DNA of 64,000 bases from Pseudomonas peli (GCF_900099645.1 NZ_FMTL01000001.1:992001-1056000), one strand, 5' to 3'; positions 27,270-37,420 are shown, counted from the first letter of the stretch. Notes: generated by a model not told the origin, from the letters alone. Program-made: numbers and translations.

Positions 27270-28166
27270 ATGATGCGCAAACAACTGAAGCTCGGTATTG
27301 ATCTGGGTGGCAGCAAAGTCGAAATAATCGCCCTGCACAATGGCCAGCAAGTCTTGCGCCGCCGCGCCCCAACACCCCAGGGCGATTACCTTAAAACCCT
27401 CGGTCTGATTGCCAGCTTAGTTGAAGATTGCGAACGCGAACTGGGCATCCAAGGCAGCGTCGGCGTTGGTATCCCAGGGACGCGCTCGCCCGACCATGGG
27501 CGGATCAAGAATGCCAACTCGCAGTGTCTGATCGGCCAGGATCTGCAAGCCGACCTGGAGCAGCGCCTCCAGCGCCCGGTGCGCCTGGCCAATGACGCCG
27601 ACTGCTTTGCCCTTTCAGAAGCCTGCGATGGCGCAGGCGAAGGTGCCATAAGTGTTTTCGGGGTAATTCTTGGAACCGGCGTTGGCGGCGGACTGGTCGT
27701 GCGCCAACAACTGCTCAGCGGCCCGAATGCCATCGCCGGCGAATGGGGACATAACCCCTTGCCTTGGCGACGTGAGGAGGATGGCCCAAGCCGCCGCTGT
27801 TATTGCGGCCAGGATGACTGCATTGAAACCTTTCTCAGCGGTCCAGGCTGGGCAGCGCGCAGCGGCCTTGGTCTGGAAGCAGGTGAGCTGGTTCGTGCGG
27901 CAGACGCCGGCCAGGCTGATGCGCAAGAAGCCGTTTCCCGCTACTACGACCAGTTGGCACGCGGCCTGGCAGCGGTGATCAACCTGATGGACCCGCACGT
28001 GATTGTGCTGGGCGGTGGGCTGTCCAACAACACGGCGCTCTACTCCCAGGTGACGCCTCTGTTGCCGCGCTATGTGTTTTCCGATCAGGTCAACACGCGC
28101 CTGCTTCAGGCCCGCCACGGCGACTCAAGCGGTGTGCGTGGCGCCGCCTGGTTGTGGAACGAATAG
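27270..28166 (+). CDS. mak: ROK family fructokinase
   Basis: Phosphorylates free fructose (and less well mannose or glucose) with ATP. The 298-residue protein is closely similar to E. coli Mak along its length: LGIDLGGSKVEIIAL, VGVGIPGTRSP, RLANDADCFALSEA with the catalytic Asp, GVILGTGVGGG, AGEWGHNPLPW, the zinc motif CYCGQDDCIETFLSG, and VIVLGGGLSN. Two ATGs lie in tandem at 27270 and 27273; the AAGG site fits the second better. A CRP/Vfr-type site is just upstream. It gives the cell an ATP-dependent fructose route beside the PTS. Confidence 0.9.
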   Translation: MMRKQLKLGIDLGGSKVEIIALHNGQQVLRRRAPTPQGDYLKTLGLIASLVEDCERELGIQGSVGVGIPGTRSPDHGRIKNANSQCLIGQDLQADLEQRLQRPVRLANDADCFALSEACDGAGEGAISVFGVILGTGVGGGLVVRQQLLSGPNAIAGEWGHNPLPWRREEDGPSRRCYCGQDDCIETFLSGPGWAARSGLGLEAGELVRAADAGQADAQEAVSRYYDQLARGLAAVINLMDPHVIVLGGGLSNNTALYSQVTPLLPRYVFSDQVNTRLLQARHGDSSGVRGAAWLWNE

Positions 28167-28172
28167 CCTGTT

Positions 28173-29009
28173 TTAAATAAGCAGGGTCCACACAGCGAAC
28201 ACCGCGTACCAGAACACCGCCGCACGCACCAGCAGCTGCCACAGCCCATCAAGACTGCTGACACCAGCCTCGCCAATCACCGGCTCCGGCGTTTCGCCAG
28301 CAGCCCGCGCCGTGATGATGACCAATTGTGCGGCGCTGATATCCCAGCTGAGCAGCTCATGCAGCAAGGTGCGGCTGACGCCGGCGAAGTTGCCGACCAT
28401 AGCAAAGCTGGCAGCCAGTACACGCACCGGCAACCAGTCCAAGCCGTGGCGTACCTGCACTGCTGCCTCACGCAAGGCTGGCAGCGTGGCATGTTCACTG
28501 GCCAGGGCGACCAGCCGATATGCCAGCGCCGCCAAAGGCCCAAGCAGCGCATACCAGAAGATCACCGCAAAGAAACTCTGGTAAGCCTGCCACACCAGAT
28601 GCCCCTGTACGCGCTGCAGCAACTCGCCCTCTTCCTCCGCTTCCAAGGCCAGATCGCGCCGCGCTACCAGGTACGCGGCCTCGGCATCCTCACGGCGCCA
28701 GCTGTCGCGAAACGGCCCTAATGCCGCCAACAAATCACCACGCCCCAAGCTGTAAATCACCACCAACAGATGCACCGGTAACGCCAGCCAACCATAAGCC
28801 ACCGGTTCTAGGATCAGCAGAATCAAGCCCAGCACGAACAACGGCAACAGCACCAGCACGGCCAACACCAGCCAAGGCCGCTCAGCCCACTGCGGCTTAC
28901 TCTCAGTTGCAGCCAGCAAACGCAACCATGGGCCATCGTGTTGAATGGGCTTACGCCAAGACGAAAACTTCTCGACCCACAGCACTAGCAGTAGCACCAG
29001 AAAATTCAT
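28173..29009 (-). CDS. ampE: AmpE-like inner-membrane regulatory protein
   Basis: 278-residue membrane protein encoded after ampD with a 4-base ATGA overlap. It begins MNFLVLLLVLWVEKFSSWR, has about four hydrophobic helices (near 1-15, 45-75, 145-175, 255-275) and the conserved cytoplasmic stretch with GLDWLPVRVLAASFAMVGNF. In enterobacteria and Pseudomonas ampE is co-transcribed with ampD and is linked to beta-lactamase signalling; its biochemical role is unresolved. It converges with mak. Confidence 0.9.
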   Translation of the reverse strand: MNFLVLLLVLWVEKFSSWRKPIQHDGPWLRLLAATESKPQWAERPWLVLAVLVLLPLFVLGLILLILEPVAYGWLALPVHLLVVIYSLGRGDLLAALGPFRDSWRREDAEAAYLVARRDLALEAEEEGELLQRVQGHLVWQAYQSFFAVIFWYALLGPLAALAYRLVALASEHATLPALREAAVQVRHGLDWLPVRVLAASFAMVGNFAGVSRTLLHELLSWDISAAQLVIITARAAGETPEPVIGEAGVSSLDGLWQLLVRAAVFWYAVFAVWTLLI

Positions 29010-29569
29010 GTCAGCTCCTTGTCTTGCTGCAATGCCATGCGCACGCGTTGCCAGTCGAATGCCGGGCCGGGGTCGGTCTTTCGGCCCGGCGCGATATCGC
29101 TATGGCCACAAATGCGTTCCAGGGTGATCGCCGGGTAAGCCGCCTGCAGCTGCCGGGTCAGTTCAATCAGCGCAGCATACTGCGCGGCCGTAAACGGCAG
29201 ATCATCGGTGCCCTCAAGCTCAATGCCTAAGGAAAAATCATTACAGTTTTCCCGCTCGGCAAACAGCGACACCCCGGCATGCCAGGCGCGCTCGTTACAG
29301 GAAACGAATTGCGTAACAGCGCCATCACGTTCGATAAAGAAATGCGCGGACACCTGCAGGCTGGCGATGCTGGCGAAGTAGGGATGCTCATCGGCGTCCA
29401 GACGATTCTGAAAAAACGCCTGCACCTTGCCCGTACCAAACTGACCAGGCGGCAAGCTGATGTTATGAATCACCAAGAGGGAGACTTCGCCCAGCGGTCG
29501 CTGATTGAAGTTCGGCGATGGACAGTGCTGGATGCCATCGCACCAGCCACTGGAAGGATCCAGCTGCAT
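29006..29569 (-). CDS. ampD: 1,6-anhydro-N-acetylmuramyl-L-alanine amidase AmpD
   Basis: Cytoplasmic zinc amidase that cleaves the stem peptide from anhydro-muropeptides during wall recycling; it lowers the inducer of AmpR. The 187-residue protein has zinc ligands H35 in VIHNISLPPG, H156 and D166 in GHSDIAPGRKTDPG, and FFIERDGAV and AWHAGVS typical of the amidase_2 fold. No signal peptide is present, separating it from periplasmic AmiD. It overlaps ampE by four bases. Loss of AmpD is a known route to AmpC overproduction; this copy looks intact. Confidence 0.95.
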   Translation of the reverse strand: MQLDPSSGWCDGIQHCPSPNFNQRPLGEVSLLVIHNISLPPGQFGTGKVQAFFQNRLDADEHPYFASIASLQVSAHFFIERDGAVTQFVSCNERAWHAGVSLFAERENCNDFSLGIELEGTDDLPFTAAQYAALIELTRQLQAAYPAITLERICGHSDIAPGRKTDPGPAFDWQRVRMALQQDKELT

Positions 29570-29651
29570 GAAAGACTCCTTGAACGAGCCACCACTCTAG
29601 TGCAGCTCCGGCTCAAGGCCAAGGGTGAATGCCCAAGCAGCGCGCAGATAC

Positions 29652-29685
29652 AAAAACGCCGCCTGGGCTAAGCCCTGGCGGCGTT
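29652..29685 (-). terminator. Rho-independent terminator of the first DUF1631 gene
   Basis: AACGCCGCCTGGGC and GCCCTGGCGGCGTT pair over 14 bp with one mismatch around TAA, and the minus strand continues with five T residues. It lies 25 bases beyond the stop codon at 29711. Confidence 0.9.
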
Positions 29686-29710
29686 GTCGTAACGCATCAA
29701 TATGAGTCGA

Positions 29711-32026
29711 TTAAGCGCCTTTGAGCTTACGCAGGTTGCCGATTACCGACTCCAACGCCCGATCAAACAGCAATGCATCATCGAGCAAGCGAATCGCGTT
29801 GCGGCGGAACTCCACGGCCAGACCCATACGGGTTTTTTCCAGCACCTTCATACCGGTACGGTTGACGAAGATGTATTTGCCGGTCGGTTTGATCACCGCT
29901 GCCAGTTTGCAACGCAGCTTGTGCTCTTCATCTTCCTGAAACTCGACCCAGCTGCCGACCCGCAGGTTATCGACCTGCAGCAGCGACTCATCGTCGTCCG
30001 GCAGGCTGGCTTCCGGCTCAGCGGCACGCAGCTCGCCAGGCGCCAGCAGAATGATCTCTTCCACCACCTCGACCATCGCCGGCTCTTCAACCACTTCAGC
30101 GGCCGGAAGCTCCAACAATGGCAACTCGATACCGGCCTCGGCCAAAGCAGCACGCTGCTCTTCGTCGATTTCAGCCAGCGCGGGGGCATCATCCTGCGGA
30201 TGCTCTTCCGGCAGGCTGCGCTTGAAGCGTTGGAAAGCCTGCACATGCAAGGCTTCCAGCTGACTGAAGAATTCACCGGTGGAGAATGGATCAAAGGCCG
30301 CGCTGGCCATGCCCTCACGCAGTGCCTTGAGCAGCCCCGGCACCATCTCCAGCAAACGCATACGCGCTTCCGGCTCTTCGTGAAGCTCAACACTCCAGAC
30401 CAGATCATCCATGGTCGCCAACGCGGCCTGCCATTCTACCGACTCAACGCCATGCTTCAGGCAGGTCAGCATCAACACCTTGCTCCAGGCTTCCTGCAGC
30501 AAGCGCACCACCACTTCCGGCAGGGTTTTACCGAGCAGCCGCTCATTCAGTGCTTGTTCGACCTCACGCCGCGCCATTGCAGCCTTCGCGCTACCTTCCT
30601 CGGCATCACGGGTACGCTGCTCGAGCAGCTCACTACGGCGGCGCTCGTCTCCGGTAAACGCCAGGAACTCGGCCAATAGCTCGGAGAAGATCACCGGATC
30701 ATCAACAAAATCATTGAGCAATCGTTGCACCACTTGCTCGATCTTTTGATACAGGCTGTCGCGCTGCGCATCGTCCTGCTCACCCCAACCGAGGGCAGCA
30801 GAGGCAATTTCATTGAGTAGGCGACGGGCCGGATGACTACCACGGCTGAAGAAGGTCTTGTCGATCACCGCCACTTTCAGCATCGGAATCTGCAAGCGGC
30901 CAATCAATGCCTTGAGTGAGTCCGGCAAGGTACGGTCATCGAGGATAAATTCGAAGAGCATCGACACCAGGTTGATAACATCTTCATCGACCTCACCGAC
31001 CACGCGCGCCTTGCCTGCCTTGGCGCTAGCACGGGTCAGCAAGCCTTCCAGCTGCTCACGCAGATCAAAGTCGTCACTGACCTGTGCAGGCGCACGCTGC
31101 TGCATATGCGAGAGCAGGCGCATCAGGTCATTGCTGGAGATCGGCATCGCATCGGCCGGACGATTGCGCCGCGGAATCACCGAGCCACGCGCTTGGGAAA
31201 GCAGCTCCTGCAGCGCGCCAAACACTTCCTGCACGCCTTCATCAGCAAACTCAGCGGAGAGTTCCGTTGAGGTGTCCTGACGAGTACCGCTTGGCGCTGC
31301 ACTGGCACGCGAGGGGTTGCGCCGTGCAGGTGAGGATTTGAGTTCAGGCAATACGCCGGCCGCGATCAAAGCCTGGTTAGCCTCGGCATACAGCTGATCA
31401 AGGTCGCTGAGTACGTACTTCTCGAACAACTTGAGGATGATCAGCTTGACCCGGATCTCGACGCCCAAGCTGCTGCAAGCATCAAGGAAAAATTCGCAGA
31501 GGCTGGTCGGACCGACAGGGTTGCTCTTGTCGTCCAGCTTCTTGCTGACCATGGCATTGAAGCGCGTGGTCAGGTGGCTGAGTGCCGCTCCGTCGCGACT
31601 GACGACTTTAGCCACCATGGAATCCAGAGCGACCGACTCTTCAAGTGCGTCGTTCTGCACCAAAGACAGGGTATCGAACGACACCGCATCCAAAGGAGCA
31701 GGCTTGCCAATTTCATACTGATTCAGGTTGGCGAAGGCTTCGAAGACCTTTTGCAGGAAACCGCGCTCAATATTTTTGCGCTTCAAGCGCAGATCGCGCA
31801 TCGCCTCAAAGAACGCATTCTGCTCAGCATTGCTGGTGGCGCGATCCGCCATCTCGAACAGCGTATCGTCCGCATTGTCGAACAGCGCCTGCAACGCCGT
31901 CTTCAGCTGTTGCGCCGCTTTGTCACGCACATTTGTCAGCGCCACAGGCAGTCTTCCTACCGGCGAAGTGGGCGATTGCTCAGGGCTCACCTTGCTCAGG
32001 TGCACCACATTCGCATCAGTCTTCAT
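29711..32026 (-). CDS. DUF1631 family protein, paralogue 1
   Basis: 771-residue cytoplasmic, mostly helical protein of the DUF1631 family. Family-like segments are DDTLFEMADRATSNAEQNAF near the N terminus, NPVGPTSLCEFFLDAC, VINLVSMLFEFILDDRTLP, and SHPARRLLNEIA. The C-terminal part (RVGSWVEFQ, then KYIFVNRTGMKV) looks like a small beta barrel, perhaps PilZ-like; that is inference. A second DUF1631 protein sits at 47116. Position between ampD and nadC matches PA4523 of P. aeruginosa from memory. AGGAGAC precedes the ATG. Function unknown. Confidence 0.85.
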   Translation of the reverse strand: MKTDANVVHLSKVSPEQSPTSPVGRLPVALTNVRDKAAQQLKTALQALFDNADDTLFEMADRATSNAEQNAFFEAMRDLRLKRKNIERGFLQKVFEAFANLNQYEIGKPAPLDAVSFDTLSLVQNDALEESVALDSMVAKVVSRDGAALSHLTTRFNAMVSKKLDDKSNPVGPTSLCEFFLDACSSLGVEIRVKLIILKLFEKYVLSDLDQLYAEANQALIAAGVLPELKSSPARRNPSRASAAPSGTRQDTSTELSAEFADEGVQEVFGALQELLSQARGSVIPRRNRPADAMPISSNDLMRLLSHMQQRAPAQVSDDFDLREQLEGLLTRASAKAGKARVVGEVDEDVINLVSMLFEFILDDRTLPDSLKALIGRLQIPMLKVAVIDKTFFSRGSHPARRLLNEIASAALGWGEQDDAQRDSLYQKIEQVVQRLLNDFVDDPVIFSELLAEFLAFTGDERRRSELLEQRTRDAEEGSAKAAMARREVEQALNERLLGKTLPEVVVRLLQEAWSKVLMLTCLKHGVESVEWQAALATMDDLVWSVELHEEPEARMRLLEMVPGLLKALREGMASAAFDPFSTGEFFSQLEALHVQAFQRFKRSLPEEHPQDDAPALAEIDEEQRAALAEAGIELPLLELPAAEVVEEPAMVEVVEEIILLAPGELRAAEPEASLPDDDESLLQVDNLRVGSWVEFQEDEEHKLRCKLAAVIKPTGKYIFVNRTGMKVLEKTRMGLAVEFRRNAIRLLDDALLFDRALESVIGNLRKLKGA

Positions 32027-33239
<1,213 letters not shown>

Positions 33240-33314
33240 GCCCCGGCTTTACCGCATAAACCATACCTTTGCCGAAGCACGCCTAAAACAGCCAAACAGC
33301 CCACACAAAGCAAC

Positions 33315-34364
33315 CTACCGTTTACGCCAGCGACTCAGCGGCACCTCCAGCAGATGCCAACTGAGAACAGCTAAAACCCCAGCTAGAATTACTCCGCCCA
33401 CCGCAACTGCAGGCCACGAATAGAGGCCCTTGAGGTACTGCATTATCGGGTAATGGAACAGGTAGAGACCGTAAGAAATCTTGCCAACATAAACCAAGGC
33501 CGGCGCGCCCAATAACCTGGACAACAAACAGCCTGGTTGCTGCACCACCCAGATAATAGCCAGCGCAGTCAGCAACTCCACAACCGGCAAGCCATACGCC
33601 AAACGCCACGGCTGCCCATGCTCCGGCAGCACCAACAATAATAGAACCCCTAACATGAGCGGCAGCATTGAGCGCCCAGCACGCCCCATGTCCGGCAACC
33701 AAGCGGGCGCCAACCAGGCCACCATAACCCCCAGCAATAAACCACTGAGTCGCATATCGAAGCGGAAGTACATAGCTACCTCGTAGCTATCCAACTGCAC
33801 CCAATAAAACCGCCACAAGGTCACCAGTAAGGCCAGCAGCAAAAAAAACAGCCAAAGCCGGTTGTAACTGCTGATACGTAGTAGGAATAAAAGCAGCACT
33901 GGAAACAGTAGGTAGAACCGCTCTTCGATACCCAGCGACCAAGCATGCAATAAGTATTGCGGGCCATCACCAAATACCAGCGCAATATCCGCCAGATAGA
34001 GCAACAGCTCGATGCCATCGCGCAGATGGAAGTAATAATCCGGCCAGACCAGAGGAGCCAACACCGCATAGAGTGCCAGCAACAATAATAATGGTGGCAT
34101 CAACCGCCAAAGGCGACGGCGGTAGAAGCGACGCAAGTCGATAGCAGCATGAACCCTGAACTCGGCCAACAAAAGCCGACCAATTAGATAACCGCTTAAT
34201 ACGAAAAAGATGTCTACACCCAGGTTTGCCCCAGGCAGAAACGGCACACCGGCATGAAACAGCATCACCAATGCAATGGCTAACGCACGCAAGCCATCAA
34301 GTGCAGGCACGTACTCAAGCCGGGACCCGACAACACGCTGGGACTCAGCATCGGAAGCCAGCAC
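33315..34364 (-). CDS. Membrane acyltransferase 3 family protein
   Basis: 349-residue integral membrane O-acyltransferase of the OafA/acyltransferase-3 type. The N terminus has the catalytic-type motif PALDGLRALAIALVMLFHAG (conserved His), then FFVLSGYLIGRLLL and the arginine-rich FYRRRLWRLMPPL; about ten helices follow. Such enzymes acylate sugars or glycans of surface structures. It starts with GTG two bases after the ABC ATPase stop, making it the last gene of the operon downstream of the split pilin. It may modify the pilin, its glycan or another envelope glycan; substrate unknown. Confidence 0.85.
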   Translation of the reverse strand: MLASDAESQRVVGSRLEYVPALDGLRALAIALVMLFHAGVPFLPGANLGVDIFFVLSGYLIGRLLLAEFRVHAAIDLRRFYRRRLWRLMPPLLLLLALYAVLAPLVWPDYYFHLRDGIELLLYLADIALVFGDGPQYLLHAWSLGIEERFYLLFPVLLLFLLRISSYNRLWLFFLLLALLVTLWRFYWVQLDSYEVAMYFRFDMRLSGLLLGVMVAWLAPAWLPDMGRAGRSMLPLMLGVLLLLVLPEHGQPWRLAYGLPVVELLTALAIIWVVQQPGCLLSRLLGAPALVYVGKISYGLYLFHYPIMQYLKGLYSWPAVAVGGVILAGVLAVLSWHLLEVPLSRWRKR

Positions 34365-34366
34365 GC

Positions 34367-35248
34367 TTATTTGAGCACCAAACCTTCGAAGACATTTTCC
34401 AAGGTGCTTTGCGGCTGAGCATCAATCAGCACCGCACCGCTATCCTGTAAGCGCTGCAACAACGCGGGCAGATCCGTGCGTGGGCACAAGCCTTTCCATA
34501 TCTGCTGAGCGTCCGGCCGGAAGCCCTCAAGCGCTGCCTCTCCGTGATAACGCACTACCAGCATGCTCTGACTGGCCAACATCTCCGCCATTGACTGCTG
34601 AGCGACAATTTCACCCTTGTGGATCATCACAAAACGATCGGCCAGACGCTCTACGTCATGCAGGATATGCGTGGAAAAAAACAAAGTGCCACCCTGCTGG
34701 CGATACTCCTGCATCAAATCCGCGACCTGCCTGCGCCCCACGGGGTCAAGCCCGGACATCGGCTCATCCAGCACCAACAGTTCAGGCTGAATGGCGAACG
34801 CGTGAGCCAGTGCAGTGCGCTGAGTCATACCCTTGGACAGATTGCGAATACGCTTGTCGGCCGCATAGGCGATACCCAACTTATCCAGCCAAAGAGCAGT
34901 ACGGCGCGTATTCTCCACCCCGCGAATGCCATGCAAACGCAAACCTGCCGACAGTACTTCACGCGGCGTCAGTTGCTCGTACAGATAAGGATTTTCTGGC
35001 ACATAGCCCACACCAGCGCGCGAGCGCGGATCCTCTGCCGAGCGCCCCATCAACAAGGCCTCACCAGCATCGGCACGAATAGCCCCGAACAGAATCTTGA
35101 TAGTGGTGCTTTTACCTGCACCGTTTTGGCCGATAAAACCCACCGACTCGCCCGCCGCGACCGTAAAGCTGACATCATCAATGGCTTTGACTTCGCGGCC
35201 CTTGAGTTTGAATCGTTTGATCAAACCCGCTACTTCAACCAGATTCAT
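34367..35248 (-). CDS. ABC transporter ATP-binding protein (pilin-linked operon)
   Basis: 293-residue ATPase of an ABC-2 type exporter. Walker A GQNGAGKSTT, Q-loop VPENPYLYEQLT, signature LSKGMTQR, Walker B LLVLDEPMSGLDPVG and switch FFSTHILHDVERL are intact. A C-terminal domain of about 80 residues follows. It overlaps the upstream helical-repeat gene by four bases (ATGA) and is two bases from the acyltransferase gene. Its membrane partner is the permease at 36078-36878. The exported or modified substrate is unknown. Confidence 0.9.
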   Translation of the reverse strand: MNLVEVAGLIKRFKLKGREVKAIDDVSFTVAAGESVGFIGQNGAGKSTTIKILFGAIRADAGEALLMGRSAEDPRSRAGVGYVPENPYLYEQLTPREVLSAGLRLHGIRGVENTRRTALWLDKLGIAYAADKRIRNLSKGMTQRTALAHAFAIQPELLVLDEPMSGLDPVGRRQVADLMQEYRQQGGTLFFSTHILHDVERLADRFVMIHKGEIVAQQSMAEMLASQSMLVVRYHGEAALEGFRPDAQQIWKGLCPRTDLPALLQRLQDSGAVLIDAQPQSTLENVFEGLVLK

Positions 35249-36081
35249 TCTTGCTTCCGTATGTCGATATGGTCAGCCACTTGCAACTCACCGCTGGCAT
35301 CCAGCGTGTAACCCGCCCCCAGCGGATCCTCAGGAAAAACCGTAAGCCCACCATAGCCAATCAGCTGCTCCCAGGCAGTGGGTAATTTGCCTTGGTGTTG
35401 CTGTCGGTAATCCGCCAAGGCCGCGCGCAGTGCCAGCAAACCCTCCAGACGCGCAATACGCGCCTGGAGCAGCTGACGAAAGTCTTTATCGGTACTTTGT
35501 GCATGCATATTGCGCAATACATCCAGCGCCACCGCCGAGTCATTCTGCCGCTCATACCAGGCAGCAGCCATACTACGCAGCGCAGGGGCGTTCTTTGGAT
35601 GTCGCTGCGCGGCAATCTCCGCCCACTGTCCCGCTTTGGTCATATCGCGCTCAAAATACATAGCGTTAAACGCGTAATAAAACGCTGGCCACATATCCCA
35701 AGTGCGAGCCTGTGCAGCTTTAAGCAAAACCTCCTGCCCCGCCTCGACCTGACCGTTCCACGGCAGTATCGCGGCCGCCAGGTAGTAATTGTCTTCATGA
35801 AATGGATTTAAACGCGCAGCATCAACCTGCAACTGCCCCTGAATACGATAAGTTTCTCGCTCGGTCACGCTCGTATCGACCACAACACTGCGAAACACAT
35901 TAAGACTCGCCGCCAGATAGGGGTCGCCGCCTGAATGGAGCAATTGCACCAACAGCGGCAGGCGCACCCGCAGCACTTCAAGGCGCTGATCCAAGCGTTG
36001 ATGATCGTGCAAACGCAGGCCGCTATAGGCAAAAGCACCCCAGCACAATGCTGCCACCAGTAACGGCCGCCAAATACTCAT
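35245..36081 (-). CDS. Membrane-anchored helical-repeat (TPR-like) protein of the pilin-linked operon
   Basis: 278-residue protein I do not recognise by name. One N-terminal hydrophobic helix (WRPLLVAALCWGAFAYSGL) suggests a periplasmic domain with a membrane anchor. Residues about 90-200 look like TPR repeats (EDNYYLAAAILPWNGQVEAG, AGQWAEIAAQRHPKNAPALR). The C-terminal end (ADYRQQHQGKLPTAWEQLI, then FPEDPLGAGYTLDASGEL) resembles the C-terminal loop of GspG-type pseudopilins with their DPxGxxY motif. It overlaps the permease and ATPase genes by four bases each. It may connect the transporter to pilin or a periplasmic substrate; that is inference. Confidence 0.75.
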   Translation of the reverse strand: MSIWRPLLVAALCWGAFAYSGLRLHDHQRLDQRLEVLRVRLPLLVQLLHSGGDPYLAASLNVFRSVVVDTSVTERETYRIQGQLQVDAARLNPFHEDNYYLAAAILPWNGQVEAGQEVLLKAAQARTWDMWPAFYYAFNAMYFERDMTKAGQWAEIAAQRHPKNAPALRSMAAAWYERQNDSAVALDVLRNMHAQSTDKDFRQLLQARIARLEGLLALRAALADYRQQHQGKLPTAWEQLIGYGGLTVFPEDPLGAGYTLDASGELQVADHIDIRKQE

Positions 36082-36878
36082 GTGAAGTTGCGCCGCTGAA
36101 AGACCACTGCAGCCAGCGTTAGCAGCAGCACGATATAAGCCGCCGCATTAAGCACAGCCAGCACCATCGCTGGCATATCCGGCGTCAACCCATACAACGC
36201 TAGCGCCCGCCAGTCCAGCCGCGACAAATCAGGCAGCCAAGCGTAAGCGTGCTCTAACACGGGACTAAACAGAGCCTCATGCAGGGGGTCAGACCGCGCG
36301 CTACGCAAATGGCTAATGGTCGGGCCCAGCCCACGAGCAGCGAGGGCAAAGGCAAAGCCCAGCAACAACGGTAAATAAGGTGTGGTGGAAATACTGGCCA
36401 AAAGAATGGCAAAGGCCACCACCACCAGCAGATCTAACCAGATACCCAGCAGCGACATCATATAGGGCATGCCCAGCGCCGGCGGCTGCAACTGCGGATG
36501 GCTAGAACCAAATAGATACAGCACCAGCCATAACGCCAGGCCGACAAAAACCAACGCACCGCCACTTAGAACAGCGACGGCAAGAAAACGGGAAAACAGA
36601 AACTGGCTCCGCGTAACCGGGTAAGCCAACAAAAAGTAGATAGTTTTACGCTCAATATCTCGAGCCAGCAGATCCTGCACCCAGAGCAATGCCATCAAGA
36701 GCAGAACAAAACGCAGCCCACTCAGCCCGACATCTAAGGCTACGGTCAACGGCTGACGTCCGGAAAAATTGCCGGCCAGCAACGCTACGCCCAGTAGGGC
36801 TAGCGTGATCAGCAGCAGGATACGAAAACCCTGACCACGGATACCGGCACGCATCCCCAAGGCTGTCAACTCGAACAT
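36078..36878 (-). CDS. ABC-2 type transporter permease (pilin-linked operon)
   Basis: 266-residue inner-membrane protein with about six hydrophobic helices. DLLARDIERKTIYFLLAYPVTRSQFLFSRF is the cytoplasmic segment typical of ABC-2 permeases related to NosY and GldF. I chose the ATG at 36878 because AGGG lies eight bases upstream; earlier in-frame starts fall in the terminator. It is the first gene of the overlapping permease, repeat protein, ATPase, acyltransferase operon, and follows the split pilin genes beyond a terminator, so expression may depend on readthrough or on a promoter I could not identify. Confidence 0.85.
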   Translation of the reverse strand: MFELTALGMRAGIRGQGFRILLLITLALLGVALLAGNFSGRQPLTVALDVGLSGLRFVLLLMALLWVQDLLARDIERKTIYFLLAYPVTRSQFLFSRFLAVAVLSGGALVFVGLALWLVLYLFGSSHPQLQPPALGMPYMMSLLGIWLDLLVVVAFAILLASISTTPYLPLLLGFAFALAARGLGPTISHLRSARSDPLHEALFSPVLEHAYAWLPDLSRLDWRALALYGLTPDMPAMVLAVLNAAAYIVLLLTLAAVVFQRRNFT

Positions 36879-36891
36879 GTTTATCATCCCT

Positions 36892-36918
36892 AAAAAAGAG
36901 CCCCCATTACGGGGGCTC
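36892..36918 (-). terminator. Terminator after the split pilin genes
   Basis: GAGCCCCC and GGGGGCTC pair perfectly over 8 bp around ATTAC; on the minus strand six T residues follow. It lies 30 bases beyond the stop of the PilA-C-like gene and before the permease start, so it would keep pilin mRNA abundant and the accessory genes at lower level. Confidence 0.9.
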
Positions 36919-36948
36919 ACTTTAAGCGTACAACTTCCAATCTAGCGT

Positions 36949-37401
36949 TTACGGAGTGACGATAGCGCAACCGTTAGCCTTAGTCATATCAAGGGTACTG
37001 TCTACAACCAAGCTAGCACCAAGATCGGTTTTATCTTTTGCCACCTGCGGGCCGCACTGTGAAATGCTACCGCCAACTGACGAGCCAGTGAACACGCTGT
37101 AGCCTTTATTGGAGCCTGCAACAACGCCGAAACGGCTATTGGCCGGCTGCTCAAGCACACCCGCAATAACGTTGGCCGAAACAGTAAAGTCAAAGGAGTT
37201 CTTTACAAAACCGGCACGACCAGGCTGTGCAGTCATCAGGCCTTGACGTGCAATGTTAATCTTATTAGCTACAGTACCAACTGGCTGAAACACGTTGGAG
37301 GCCAGCACTACGATAATATCCGCAGCTGGAGCAGCAGCAGCGAAGACACCAGCCGAAGTGAAAAGGCCAGCAAACAGAGTTGCAGTAATAATCTTTTTCA
37401 T
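36949..37401 (-). CDS. PilA-C-like secreted globular pilin subunit (second half of a split pilin)
   Basis: 150-residue protein with a Sec signal peptide (MKKIITATLFAGLFTSAGVF, cleavage in the following Ala-rich AAAAPAAD stretch) and no prepilin leader or hydrophobic pilin helix. The rest is a small beta-rich domain ending in a two-cysteine loop (C116 in SQCGPQV, C145 in NGCAIVTP), placed like the disulfide-bonded loop at the end of a normal type IV pilin. It starts 19 bases after the short pilA stop with its own GGGGA ribosome site, so it is not a frameshifted pilA remnant. I infer that it pairs with the short pilin as PilA-C does with PilA-N in Geobacter. Confidence 0.8.
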   Translation of the reverse strand: MKKIITATLFAGLFTSAGVFAAAAPAADIIVVLASNVFQPVGTVANKINIARQGLMTAQPGRAGFVKNSFDFTVSANVIAGVLEQPANSRFGVVAGSNKGYSVFTGSSVGGSISQCGPQVAKDKTDLGASLVVDSTLDMTKANGCAIVTP

Positions 37402-37420
37402 GTTCTCAGTCCCCTGTCAA

